Source: Candidatus Eremiobacteraceae bacterium (GTDB lineage Bacteria > Vulcanimicrobiota > Vulcanimicrobiia > Eremiobacterales > Eremiobacteraceae). Taken from it: a stretch of 64,000 bases of DNA. This document shows, piece after piece, positions 34,735 through 43,123 of the stretch. The DNA is taken from NCBI GenBank assembly GCA_035710745.1, contig DASTCX010000018.1, positions 10,001 through 74,000 of the forward strand, in the 5' to 3' direction. Position numbers and translations under genes: made by a program. Numbering within the stretch: the first letter of the stretch is position 1; each line of letters opens with the position of its first letter. Under the pieces are notes generated by a model. It was not told where the DNA came from. It made no database searches and saw only the letters and a list, made by a program, of their open reading frames with translations.

Positions 34735-35757
34735 ATGCTGACGACGGCGTTTCGCCCGCACCGCGCGTATTCGCTCCTCGAGGTCTTGCTGACGGTCTCA
34801 CTCCTCGGCATGCTGCTCTTCGCGATCGCATATGCGGTGACGCATGCGCTTGCGACCACCGCGCTCGATGTCGGCCGCAACGGCATCGCGAGATCGGCCG
34901 ACGAGCTCGCCGGCCGGCTGTCATCCGAGGCGCGCAGTTCCACCGCTGTGTTCGTCCCCTCGAGCGATGTGTACGGTCGGCCGAACGACGATCCGAACGG
35001 CGGCCATGAGGTCGACTTCTTTCGGAAGGCGTCGGACGGCACCGCGACCTTTGTTGCCTATAGATACGACCAAGCCTCAGGCGAAGTCGACAGATTTGAG
35101 TACAATCCGATAACGGGCGGCCCACCGAATATTCTGAACCAGGACGTGGTCGCGACAGAGGTTTCCGCATTCGCGGCGACGTTTCATGAGGCATCTTCGG
35201 TGCCGGGAATCGTCGGCGGTGCCAACGCGAAGCCCGTGCACATCTATTATGGATCAGCTTCTTGGTCAGGTGGAAATGGTATCGTAACGGTAAGCGTAAC
35301 CGCTGGTGCGAGCGGCGGGCTACAGCAGCATCTCGATGTCCATCTTGCGTCGCGCGCGGCACCGACGGACGTGTTGGTTCTCGTCGCTCCCGGATCGCCG
35401 CCGCCGTCACCCTCACCGAGTTCTAGTCCAATTTTAGTCGGTTTTAGCTTACACTCCGCACATCCGCATGGACCAAACCACCAAGGAGGTGGCGGTGATG
35501 GCGATCCCGGCGGCGGCCTATGGGGTCCAGGAATACCCGGAACGGCATGGTTTACCGGAAACGGTGTCGGCGCGTCGGAGGATTGGCAGTCGTTGTATAG
35601 CCAGTTCAACATTGTCCAAGACGGAACGTATAATTTCAAAGACTCGAATGGCAATGCCGAGTCAGTGACAATATCATGTGACGGCTCGTGTCCGCCATTC
35701 ATACCAAATCCGATCGCGACTGATGGTCCGACGGTCATTTTTCATACTGCCAACTAA
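34735..35757 (+). CDS. Prepilin-type protein (pseudopilin-like) with Pro/Gly-rich C-terminal region
   Basis: The N terminus is a type IV prepilin leader: basic residues, then AYSLLEVLLTVSLLGMLLFA, with the conserved Glu5. The usual Gly before the cleavage site is replaced by Ala, which is allowed but less common. The start is the ATG at 34735, preceded by GAGGGG; the frame opens 6 codons earlier at a TTG. It is 340 aa. The middle is a beta-rich pseudopilin-like head; a Ser/Pro run and a Gly/His-rich stretch follow, and the last ~100 residues use visibly more A/T than the surroundings. No other pilus genes are in the window. The function is unknown. Confidence 0.75.
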   Translation: MLTTAFRPHRAYSLLEVLLTVSLLGMLLFAIAYAVTHALATTALDVGRNGIARSADELAGRLSSEARSSTAVFVPSSDVYGRPNDDPNGGHEVDFFRKASDGTATFVAYRYDQASGEVDRFEYNPITGGPPNILNQDVVATEVSAFAATFHEASSVPGIVGGANAKPVHIYYGSASWSGGNGIVTVSVTAGASGGLQQHLDVHLASRAAPTDVLVLVAPGSPPPSPSPSSSPILVGFSLHSAHPHGPNHQGGGGDGDPGGGLWGPGIPGTAWFTGNGVGASEDWQSLYSQFNIVQDGTYNFKDSNGNAESVTISCDGSCPPFIPNPIATDGPTVIFHTAN

Positions 35758-35795
35758 TGGGAGGATAAGCCGGAACCCATTCGAACCGCCCCATA

Positions 35796-35877
35796 ACCAG
35801 CTTCCGACATGCGGGTTACGCCGCGCGCCTTGGACGGTCCCAAAGGACCGCAGCGTGGCGCGACTCGGGTGGCTGGT
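35796..35877 (+). promoter_or_regulatory. Nested RNA structure in the leader of the TonB-dependent receptor
   Basis: Three helices nest: ACCAGC (35796-35801) with GCTGGT (35872-35877); CGCGCC (35824-35829) with GGCGCG (35857-35862); CGGTCC (35835-35840) with GGACCG (35845-35850) and loop CAAA. It lies in the 149-nt gap before the receptor, ending 29 nt before the start codon. I could not match it to a known riboswitch class. Confidence 0.5.
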
Positions 35878-35906
35878 GTTCTTGCCATTGAGGGAGGAAA
35901 TCTCGA

Positions 35907-38900
35907 ATGCCCAAGTTGATGCGGGCTTTGATGGCGGTTGCAGCGGGTGCGCTGCTGGTCTTCGCAGGTCAGGAAACACGGGCTCTGGCTGCTGCGACCA
36001 CCGGCGCGATCGCGGGCACCGTCACCGATGCCTCAGGACATCCGCTTGCAAACGTAGCGGTCTCCGCCGTCTCGCCATCGATGACGGAGAAGACGACAAC
36101 GGGTTCCAACGGATTCTACGCGCTCCAGGGCTTATCGCCGGACACGTACACGGTTACGTTCACGCTCGAAGGTTACCAACCGCAACAAGTGCTGGGGCTG
36201 ACGATCGTGCAGGGCGAGTCGTACACGCAAAGCGTCAAGATGCAGAACGAGGCGAAGGTGATCGGCACCGTCGCAGTTCGCAGCGCGACGTCGCTCGTGC
36301 AACCGAAGGCACCGGCCGACACCTATACGGTCAATCCACAACAGATCCAGAACATCACAGGCACGCCGCAGAATATCTCCGAGACGGCGCTGCTCGATTC
36401 TCTGCCTGGTATCACAACCGATAATGCCGGTTACCCGGTCATTCGCGGCGGTGCCGAGAACGAAGAGGGTTACGAACTTCAAGGCGTCGATGCAACCGAC
36501 CCGATCACGGGCCAGTTCATCAACAGTCTCAGCCTCGCCGGCGAGTCGTCGGTCGTTCTTTCGACCGGTGGTTACGACGTCAGCGCGGGCAACACGAACG
36601 CCGGCGTCGTCAACGAAGTCATCAAGCGCGGCACATACCCTGGTGAGGGTGAGATGACCGCGACGGTGAACGCGCCGAACTTCGACCACCGCTTCGCGTT
36701 CGATTACGGCAATGCGACGGCGGACAACCGCTTCAGCTACTTCTTCGGGTTCAACGGCCTTCGCCAGTTCCGCGTCTACGGAGACACGAAGACGTTCCTG
36801 CCGCGGCTCGTAGGCTCTGTCGGTGATGCTTCCGGCAACATCGACACGACGAATATGTTCTACCGCTGGGGTACGAACAACGCGAACGAGCTCGAGTACA
36901 TGGGCGAAACGGGCGCCAGCGTCTTCTACCTGAACTACGGGATCAACCCAAACAACACGCCATACGCGACGTTCAATCAGCTCGTCCAGCTCGATACGGG
37001 AGCGAACTGCACGGGGCCGGGCTTCACGCCGCCGTGCACCGGAGGCGCGGTCGAATTCACCACGCTCTTCCCCGGCCAGACAGCGCTTTCGCAGAACACT
37101 GGCTATCCGGACAACGAGAACAACGTCCACACGATCGAGAAACTGAACTACAAGCGCCAATTCAGCGCTTCAAGCTTCGGCGACTTCTTCGTGTTCCGGA
37201 CGATCGAAGCTGACGTTTTCCTGTTCCCGTGGGACGGCGGAGCGTTCGGCGACGAGTTCGAGCACAACGTCAACAACAATCTTGGCCTCTCATTCGACTA
37301 TACGAATCAGTTCAATTCGCAGCACGAAGTTTCGTTCGGCGGAGAAACGATCTACACGCAGTCGAAGTACGACCTTGGGCAGCCGTCGTTCGAGGCTTTT
37401 GTCTTCCCCGCTCTTGACCCGCCCGGCAGCTTCTCGCCGTGCGGCCAACCAGCGGGCACGGGTTGCTTGCCGCAGCTGACAGGGCTCGTCAACGACCCTC
37501 TCCATAGGAGCAACTTCTGGATCCAAGACAAATGGACCCCGACCGACAAATGGACAATCCAACCCGGTTTGCGCTGGGATGGTGAGCGGCTCGATATCCC
37601 TGCGAATGCCGCGGCCCAAAACCTGTCACTGACGACCGACGCGAGCGGCAACGTTCTCGAGGTCCCCGGCCCGCCGCTAACCTCTGACGTGACTCGCCCG
37701 ACGCAGGTGAGCCCGCGTCTAGCGATCAGCTTCCAAGCGAACGCGACAAACACGTTTCGCATGTCCTACGGCAAGAACATAGAGTTCACGCCGTTCTCGA
37801 ACATCGAGTTCAAGTGGAACGGTAACCCCGCAACAGCGTCGTTGCCGATTCCGAACTTCATCTTCGGAGGCCCCCACGCGCCTGGATTCAGTCCTACGTG
37901 CGTGCTCGGTCGCGATCCTCAAAACAACAATGCACCGTGCAACGGTATAAAGAACCTCTATCAATTGAATCAGGACCTCTTCAACTCGTCGTTCTTCGCT
38001 CAGTACACGCCGGTGCGTCCGCAGCGCGCGACAAATGTCGACGCGTCGTGGGAGCATGACTTTGGGCGCGGATTGCAGCTTAAGATCACGCCGTATTACC
38101 GTAAAGGCGTCGACTACGTCGTCGCCAATACGCCGTTGCTGCTGACGTTGCCGGACGGCACGCCAGTCTTCGGCTCGCCGCGAGAAGAAAATGCCGGCAT
38201 CAACATCAATACCGGCGTCGAATTCTCGCTGCAGAAGCTCGCGACGTACGGCTGGTCGGGCTTCATCAACGCGACGTACGACAACACGCTCGCCAACTAC
38301 AACAGCGACTTCTTCCCGTCGGTGAACAACGCGGCGCTGGCACTTGGACATATGTTCCATGTGTCGTACCTCGCCCCGGTCACCGGAGCGTTCAACCTCA
38401 GCTACGACTCGCGAGGCGGATTCCATGCGTCGGCGGAAGTCCCGTACGAGTCCGGTTATCGCTACGGCGTCGGTACACACACCTTCGTGTATATCACGAA
38501 CGCGCAAGGCAAGCTCGTACCGATGGAGGTCCTCAACACCGATCTCGCGGCGACGTCGCTCGGCCTCAATGCAAATACGAGCGCGTACTACTTCACGGAC
38601 CCGGCCAATCCGGGAACTATCGCCAACCCGAACATCACCGGCTCGCGCGGTACGCCTGACGGCACCGATCCGGGGACGCTCAAAGGCCCGGCGATCGCGA
38701 CCCTGAACCTCTCGCTCGCGCACGACATAGGCACGAACGGGATGGAGGTCGGATTCCGCGTCTCCAACTTGTTCGGCAACTACACCGACGCGGTTGTGGG
38801 TAGCAACTCGCGCTACCGCAACAACGGCCTCGGCGGCTACGGCAGCACATCGGGGACGAACACCTTCAACCCGATCTACGAGCCGTATCAGTACCCCCGC

Positions 38901-38975
38901 AGCCCGCTTCCGTTCGAGAACGAAGCAACCGGACCGGCGAGACTGTGGACCTTCTTTGTGAGCAGTAAGTTCTAA
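35907..38975 (+). CDS. TonB-dependent outer-membrane receptor with N-terminal carboxypeptidase-like domain
   Basis: Takes up a large substrate across the outer membrane using TonB energy. A signal peptide (~1-29, MPKLMRALMAVAAGALLVFA) is followed by a CarboxypepD_reg beta-sandwich (GAIAGTVTDASGHPLANVAV, ~33-110), a plug domain (~140-245) and a long beta-barrel ending in the OMP-type terminal residue Phe (TFFVSSKF). At 1022 aa it is typical for this Acidobacteria/Bacteroidetes-like subclass. A strong ribosome-binding site (GGGAGG) precedes the ATG. The codons are more A/T-rich than the housekeeping genes. The substrate cannot be read; the neighbouring lipoprotein may be its partner. Confidence 0.92.
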   Translation: MPKLMRALMAVAAGALLVFAGQETRALAAATTGAIAGTVTDASGHPLANVAVSAVSPSMTEKTTTGSNGFYALQGLSPDTYTVTFTLEGYQPQQVLGLTIVQGESYTQSVKMQNEAKVIGTVAVRSATSLVQPKAPADTYTVNPQQIQNITGTPQNISETALLDSLPGITTDNAGYPVIRGGAENEEGYELQGVDATDPITGQFINSLSLAGESSVVLSTGGYDVSAGNTNAGVVNEVIKRGTYPGEGEMTATVNAPNFDHRFAFDYGNATADNRFSYFFGFNGLRQFRVYGDTKTFLPRLVGSVGDASGNIDTTNMFYRWGTNNANELEYMGETGASVFYLNYGINPNNTPYATFNQLVQLDTGANCTGPGFTPPCTGGAVEFTTLFPGQTALSQNTGYPDNENNVHTIEKLNYKRQFSASSFGDFFVFRTIEADVFLFPWDGGAFGDEFEHNVNNNLGLSFDYTNQFNSQHEVSFGGETIYTQSKYDLGQPSFEAFVFPALDPPGSFSPCGQPAGTGCLPQLTGLVNDPLHRSNFWIQDKWTPTDKWTIQPGLRWDGERLDIPANAAAQNLSLTTDASGNVLEVPGPPLTSDVTRPTQVSPRLAISFQANATNTFRMSYGKNIEFTPFSNIEFKWNGNPATASLPIPNFIFGGPHAPGFSPTCVLGRDPQNNNAPCNGIKNLYQLNQDLFNSSFFAQYTPVRPQRATNVDASWEHDFGRGLQLKITPYYRKGVDYVVANTPLLLTLPDGTPVFGSPREENAGININTGVEFSLQKLATYGWSGFINATYDNTLANYNSDFFPSVNNAALALGHMFHVSYLAPVTGAFNLSYDSRGGFHASAEVPYESGYRYGVGTHTFVYITNAQGKLVPMEVLNTDLAATSLGLNANTSAYYFTDPANPGTIANPNITGSRGTPDGTDPGTLKGPAIATLNLSLAHDIGTNGMEVGFRVSNLFGNYTDAVVGSNSRYRNNGLGGYGSTSGTNTFNPIYEPYQYPRSPLPFENEATGPARLWTFFVSSKF

Positions 38976-38993
38976 GAGAAGGCCGCCTCCGTC

Positions 38994-39023
38994 GTCGAGC
39001 GGGCCCTCCGGGGCCCGCTCGAT
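38994..39023 (+). other. Strong intercistronic hairpin between receptor and lipoprotein genes
   Basis: A perfect 12-bp stem (TCGAGCGGGCCC with its complement) closes a TCCG tetraloop; there is no T tract after it. It more likely protects the receptor mRNA end or sets the ratio of the two proteins than ends all transcription. Confidence 0.65.
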
Positions 39024-39063
39024 GGCCCGGTTTACAACACACGTGAGAAAGGAATCAACGGAG

Positions 39064-39999
39064 ATGCGCAATTTCGGCGCAGGGATCATCGCGATGCTGT
39101 GCCTCGTCGCGATCGCGGGCTGCACGACGAACAAGTCTATCGCCAACATCACGACATCATCGAACAAGATGCAGCTCGCCGTCGGCACTATCAACGATAG
39201 CGCCGGCACGCTCGGGATCGGCGGGGTGTCGCTGAACGTCGTCACGACGTTCCGCAACTCGCTCGGCAACTCGGCGTTCATCCACCCAGGCTTCTATACA
39301 TTGACCGGTCCTAGCGGCACGATCGTCACCCCAAACCCATCGAACCCGTGCGATCAGCTCTTCGTTTACGGCGATCTGCCGATTGGTTGCGAAGCCGACA
39401 GCATCGGCGACGCCATCGTCGGTGTTCCTCCGGCGTATACACCGCCGAGCTCGGTCCTCGGATACCCCATGGGCTTCATCCAGACGGGTGCGGCGGCGAG
39501 CGCCGGAGCCTATTCGGTTTCGACGATAGTCACCGTCAACGGGCAGAACGTCACCTATACGGCTAACGCGACGTTGAGCCCGATCGTCATGGCGAACGCG
39601 ACCGGCGTCACCAGTTTCGCTTCCGACGGCAAGGGTGGTGGCACGTTCACGATCGGAAATCCGCTGAAGGCGAAGCTGAAGCTGCACCATCACGGCTTCG
39701 TACCGGTGAGCGAGTATCTCATCCTCGTGAGCAACTCGGTCATCAGTTCGTCACCGCTTATCGTCGCGGCCGTCGAGACGACAAGCACGACGGCGACGAT
39801 CGTCGGCACGGGCGACTGCTCGAGCAGCGTCGGTGGCATCCCGATCCCGTGCGGCGGTAACAACGCCTACGTGATCGACGCCGACTACCCGCTCGTCGAG
39901 GACGGGCCGCCAGCCAGCCATGCACAGACGCCTCAGCTCGACGGGCCTAACGGTTCGGCGGATATCAGCGTCTCGCCGATCGCAGGCATCACCGAATAG
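39064..39999 (+). CDS. Predicted lipoprotein of unknown function
   Basis: The start is placed at the ATG at 39064, which directly gives a lipoprotein signal MRNFGAGIIAMLCLVAIAGC with the lipidated Cys20; the frame opens 14 codons earlier without a signal. It is 311 aa. The mature part is rich in Thr, Ser, Gly and Val and looks like repeated beta-strand (Ig- or adhesin-like) structure with four late Cys residues. No family is recognised. It follows the receptor gene after a hairpin and ends in a strong terminator, so the two may form a transport or surface-binding pair. Confidence 0.75.
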   Translation: MRNFGAGIIAMLCLVAIAGCTTNKSIANITTSSNKMQLAVGTINDSAGTLGIGGVSLNVVTTFRNSLGNSAFIHPGFYTLTGPSGTIVTPNPSNPCDQLFVYGDLPIGCEADSIGDAIVGVPPAYTPPSSVLGYPMGFIQTGAAASAGAYSVSTIVTVNGQNVTYTANATLSPIVMANATGVTSFASDGKGGGTFTIGNPLKAKLKLHHHGFVPVSEYLILVSNSVISSSPLIVAAVETTSTTATIVGTGDCSSSVGGIPIPCGGNNAYVIDADYPLVEDGPPASHAQTPQLDGPNGSADISVSPIAGITE

Positions 40000-40024
40000 A
40001 CCATCCTCGGTAGGACAGCACATG

Positions 40025-40055
40025 GGCGGCGCAGCGGCGCCGCCTTTTTCTTTTT
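40025..40055 (+). terminator. Rho-independent terminator after the lipoprotein gene
   Basis: A perfect 8-bp stem GGCGGCGC/GCGCCGCC with loop AGCG is followed by TTTTTCTTTTT. It lies 26 nt after the stop codon. Confidence 0.92.
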
Positions 40056-40115
40056 GCAACTCGGGCGCACGCAGACGAGTAGGCACAACAGCGCGGACGG
40101 AGAACGCGCGCGTTT

Positions 40116-41264
40116 ATGGGTGACGACCGTCTAACCCGCAACCTCAAGGTCCTCGGCGTCGTGGCGCTGAGCCTGGCGCTCGCCGCGGTCGCTTACTTGT
40201 TCCTCGCGAAGATCAAACTCGTCGTCATCATCCTAATCGCAGCGACGTTTATCGCGTATCTGCTCTATCCCGCGGTCGTCTGGCTCCAACGCCGGCGCTT
40301 TCCACGCTGGGCCGCGATCACCGTCGTTTACATCGCGCTCGCGGTTCTCATCGGTGCAGGCCTCGCGTACATTGGACCGGTCGTGACGGACGAGGCGCAA
40401 CGCCTCACGACCGATACGCCGAAGCTGCTCGCCGAAACGCGCGATGCGATCGTCAACGCGAACAACAACCTGCTCGCGACGATCCCCGAGTCAGCACGAC
40501 AGTCTGCGGTCACGTCGCTCGACAACCTCGTGTCGCAATTCCAATCCGTCGCCGCCGACTTCGCCGGTCAGGCCGTGCGCTTCGCGGCGAGCCTCGCAGC
40601 CTTCATGACGGCGGTCATCTTGGTGCCATTGCTCGCGTTCTATATACTGCTCGATATCGACCGCTTGCGCGAAACGATCGTCGGGCTGTTCCCACAACGC
40701 CATCGCGAGCGGGCGCTCGCCGTGCTCGCGGATATCGACTCGGTCGTCGGCGGCTTCGTCCGCGGTCAGATAATCGTCGGCGCGATCGTCGGCGGCCTCG
40801 TAACGGTCCTGCTGCTCATCTTCAGGATCAAGTACGCGTTGCTCATCGGCGTCTTCGCCGGCGTCGCAGATCTCGTGCCGTACGTCGGCGCGTTCGCCGG
40901 TGCGATTCCGGCGGTGCTGCTCGAGCTCTTCAATGCCGGCCCCGTTTGGGCGCTCATTCTCGTCGGTGCCTTCGCGCTGTTGTATGAGCTCGAAGGTCAC
41001 ATCATCGCACCGGCGATCGTCAGCCAACGCGTCGGGTTGACGCCGCTCGTGGTCATCGTCGCGATCCTCATCGGCGCGGAGGTCGGCGGCATCGGTGGCA
41101 TGTTCCTATCGGTGCCGATCGCGGGCATCATCCGCGTCTTGACCCGACGCTTCATGCACCCGCAAGTCGTCGTGCCGACGCAGCCGCTTGCGCCGATCGA
41201 AGAAGCGGTCGAGTCGACCGCCAGCGCTGAAGACAAGCCGCGTATCGAAACGGCGACAAAGTAG
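40116..41264 (+). CDS. AI-2E family transporter (PerM/UPF0118)
   Basis: An integral membrane protein of the AI-2 exporter/PerM family; the true substrate of most members is unknown. There are about eight TM helices, e.g. VLGVVALSLALAAVAYLFLA, ILIAATFIAYLLYPAVVWL and ILVPLLAFYILLDIDRLRE. The family blocks VGGFVRGQIIVGAIVG, ADLVPYVGAFAGAIPAVLL and LEGHIIAPAIVSQRVGLTPL are present. It is 382 aa with a charged C-terminal tail. The ATG at 40116 stands after the terminator of the previous unit, so it has its own promoter. It converges on the gene at 41360 across R1 repeats. Confidence 0.92.
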   Translation: MGDDRLTRNLKVLGVVALSLALAAVAYLFLAKIKLVVIILIAATFIAYLLYPAVVWLQRRRFPRWAAITVVYIALAVLIGAGLAYIGPVVTDEAQRLTTDTPKLLAETRDAIVNANNNLLATIPESARQSAVTSLDNLVSQFQSVAADFAGQAVRFAASLAAFMTAVILVPLLAFYILLDIDRLRETIVGLFPQRHRERALAVLADIDSVVGGFVRGQIIVGAIVGGLVTVLLLIFRIKYALLIGVFAGVADLVPYVGAFAGAIPAVLLELFNAGPVWALILVGAFALLYELEGHIIAPAIVSQRVGLTPLVVIVAILIGAEVGGIGGMFLSVPIAGIIRVLTRRFMHPQVVVPTQPLAPIEEAVESTASAEDKPRIETATK

Positions 41265-41283
41265 AGTCTCTTCTCAATGGAAA

Positions 41284-41346
41284 GGCCGCGGCGGTCGAGA
41301 TAAATCTCGACCGCTCCCTTCATATCGAATAGACCGCGGCGGTCGA
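41284..41346 (+). repeat. R1 repeat plus a half R1 between convergent genes
   Basis: A full R1 at 41284-41318 (stem GCGGTCGAGA, loop TAAA) is followed at 41332-41346 by only the left arm GACCGCGGCGGTCGA, which ends abruptly. The half copy shows that R1 can be truncated at the middle of its palindrome. Confidence 0.88.
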
Positions 41347-41359
41347 TTCTGTTTTTGGG

Positions 41360-41812
41360 TTAGGCGACGCTTTGGTAGACGGTCGACGCGAGCGCCGATG
41401 CTTTTGCGCGCAGGGCGGCGAGGCGCTGCGCGGGCACGGCGATGATCCTCGCGCTCGCGAACTCGTTCAGCTTGCAGCCGAGGATGATGTACGGAAGCGT
41501 GAGATCGCGATGCGGGTCGGTGCGGCGCTGGATCTCTCCGACGACCGCTTCGTCGTCGGTCTGCAAGAGCACCCGGCGGACGTCGAGCGAACGCAGCCGT
41601 TCGAGCGCGCTGATGAGACCAGCGTAGGTGTACTCGTGCCCCTTTTGCGAGGGCATCTCGTGGACGGCGAACGGGATGAAGTGCTCGACCGCGGTGCCAG
41701 ACTCGTCGATGAGCGTCAGCGCGGCGAGGCCGCGGCCCGGGCCGCAACGCAGGGTCGCGACGAGCGCTTGGCAGTCGCGGCGGGTTTTTCGGGTCCTCTC
41801 CAGGGTCTCCAT
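41360..41812 (-). CDS. RNase H-like (RVT_3-type) protein under a putative SOS promoter
   Basis: A 150-aa protein. The region HEYTYAGLISALERLRSLDV followed by RRVLLQTDDEAVVGEI resembles the helix-strand part of RNase HI/RVT_3 domains that carries the second and third acidic residues. The first catalytic Asp of the fold is not obvious (LAALTLIDESG), and the C terminus is a helix rich in Ala. It may be a nuclease or an inactive nucleic-acid-binding relative; the assignment is tentative. The start ATG at 41812 lies only about 10 nt after a -10 box, so the mRNA is probably leaderless or nearly so. The gene stands alone between two convergent or terminating units. Confidence 0.6.
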   Translation of the reverse strand: METLERTRKTRRDCQALVATLRCGPGRGLAALTLIDESGTAVEHFIPFAVHEMPSQKGHEYTYAGLISALERLRSLDVRRVLLQTDDEAVVGEIQRRTDPHRDLTLPYIILGCKLNEFASARIIAVPAQRLAALRAKASALASTVYQSVA

Positions 41813-41821
41813 GATGGTAAA

Positions 41822-41850
41822 AGTATATCGAACATGTGTTCGAAAGTCAA
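41822..41850 (-). promoter_or_regulatory. Sigma70-type promoter with a LexA (SOS) box in its spacer
   Basis: On the minus strand TTGACT (41850-41845) and TATACT (41827-41822) are exactly 17 bp apart. The spacer contains the dyad CGAAC-ACAT-GTTCG (41842-41829), a perfect match to the Gram-positive-type LexA consensus CGAACN4GTTCG. A repressor bound there would block RNA polymerase. It serves the gene at 41360-41812. Confidence 0.8.
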
Positions 41851-41884
41851 ACGAACGTCCCGCTAAAAGTGGGCTCGTCCTGGC

Positions 41885-43123
41885 CTATGGCGACGTCGAT
41901 GATACAGCAGAAACGTGCCCAGGATCGACGACGTCAAACAGCTCGTCGAAGGCGGACATATCCGCCGTTCCGGCACGATTCGCCAGTACAGCCTCGTAGA
42001 CGGCGAGGACGCGGCCGGCGGTAGCCCGAGCATCGAAGGATGCTGCCGCGGCTCTTGAGTGTGCCGACGCGGCGCTTCGAGCAGCCGGATCGGTGAGCAG
42101 TCGTTTCAGCTCCGCTGCCATCCCCTCGGCGTCGGCGACGAGCGCCCCGGCGAGGTTGCTTCCAAAGACGTCTCGCGTCTGGGGGCTGTCGATCGCGACG
42201 ACGGGCAGCCCTGCTCCGAACGCCTCCGCGAGAACGAGCCCTTGCGTCTCGGTCACCGACGGGAACATGAAGGCGTCCGCGGCCGCGTAGTACGTCGGCA
42301 GCTCGTCGTGCGGAACACTTCCGACGAAGTGGATGGCCCCTTCGAGCCCCTCAGCCCTCGCCTGCTGCTTGAGCGAATCCTCAAGCGGGCCGCTGCCGAC
42401 GAGCAGCAATTGGGTGTCGGGAAGGTCGGCGCGGACCAAGGACAGCGCTGCGAAGGCCAGGGGGACGCTCTTCTCCTGCGCCAGGCGCGAAACGAGCAGC
42501 AAAAGCGGGGCATCCGGGGCGATTCCGAGCCGTCCCCGGACCCCTATTCCGACGGTCGCTTCGGTGTTGCGGAACGCCTCGAGATCGACGCCGGTCGGCA
42601 CGATGCAGATCGGCGCGGTGACGCCGTCGCGACGCAATCCGGATGCCACCGTCTGCGTCGGAACGATCACTGCATCCGCGGCATTCGCGTATGCGCGCGT
42701 CAGCTCGCGCGTCAACTGCGCCGTGATGCGCGGTCCGAGCGGCGAGTAATGCGAGTAACGATCGAGCATCGTGTGATACGTGAAGACGAGCGGCACGCGA
42801 AAACGTCTGCGCGCGTAGTACGATGCCATCCATCCGGTGATGAAGAGCGAGTGGCTGTGGATCACGTCGCACTGGCTCAAGAACTGTCGCTTGTTGCGGC
42901 GCGCGACGAGCGGAAGCGTCAAACGATATTCCGTGCGTGCCGGAAGCGGAAGCGACGGCATGCGGAAGACGCGGCCTTTGGTCTCCGCACCGCGCGGGAT
43001 GTGCGGAGCGAACGTGTACACGTCGTGGCCGCCTTCTCGCAACACGTGTGCGAGCGTGTCGACGGAGGTCACGATACCGTTGACGATGGGACGGTACACT
43101 TCCGTGAAAAGCGCGATCTTCAA
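41885..43123 (-). CDS. Glycosyltransferase, GT4 family
   Basis: GT-B fold transferase of 412 aa. The N-terminal acceptor domain starts MKIALFTEVYRPIVNGIVTS, with HSHSLFITGWMASYYARRRF and TYHTMLDRYSHYSP. The C-terminal donor domain has LLLLVSRLAQEKSVPLAFAA and the sugar-nucleotide motif FMFPSVTETQGLVLAEAFGA with the E-x7-E pattern. It resembles lipid-directed mannosyl/glucosyltransferases (for example diacylglycerol or PIM type), but the substrate is not certain. The gene is single and has its own 5' region (43124-43264). Confidence 0.88.
   Translation of the reverse strand: MKIALFTEVYRPIVNGIVTSVDTLAHVLREGGHDVYTFAPHIPRGAETKGRVFRMPSLPLPARTEYRLTLPLVARRNKRQFLSQCDVIHSHSLFITGWMASYYARRRFRVPLVFTYHTMLDRYSHYSPLGPRITAQLTRELTRAYANAADAVIVPTQTVASGLRRDGVTAPICIVPTGVDLEAFRNTEATVGIGVRGRLGIAPDAPLLLLVSRLAQEKSVPLAFAALSLVRADLPDTQLLLVGSGPLEDSLKQQARAEGLEGAIHFVGSVPHDELPTYYAAADAFMFPSVTETQGLVLAEAFGAGLPVVAIDSPQTRDVFGSNLAGALVADAEGMAAELKRLLTDPAARSAASAHSRAAAASFDARATAGRVLAVYEAVLANRAGTADMSAFDELFDVVDPGHVSAVSSTSP

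Noticed and set aside
35758-35906. Possible tRNA or c-di-GMP riboswitch in the receptor leader.
   Set aside because: A TTCGAA-like loop on the minus strand lacks a pairing T-stem, and the GGGACGCAAAGC core of c-di-GMP-I is missing. It is kept only as an unclassified structure.
37719-39281. A 520-codon minus-strand frame across the receptor and lipoprotein genes.
   Set aside because: It is antisense to two well-supported exported proteins, with a repetitive Arg/Val composition and no ribosome-binding site.
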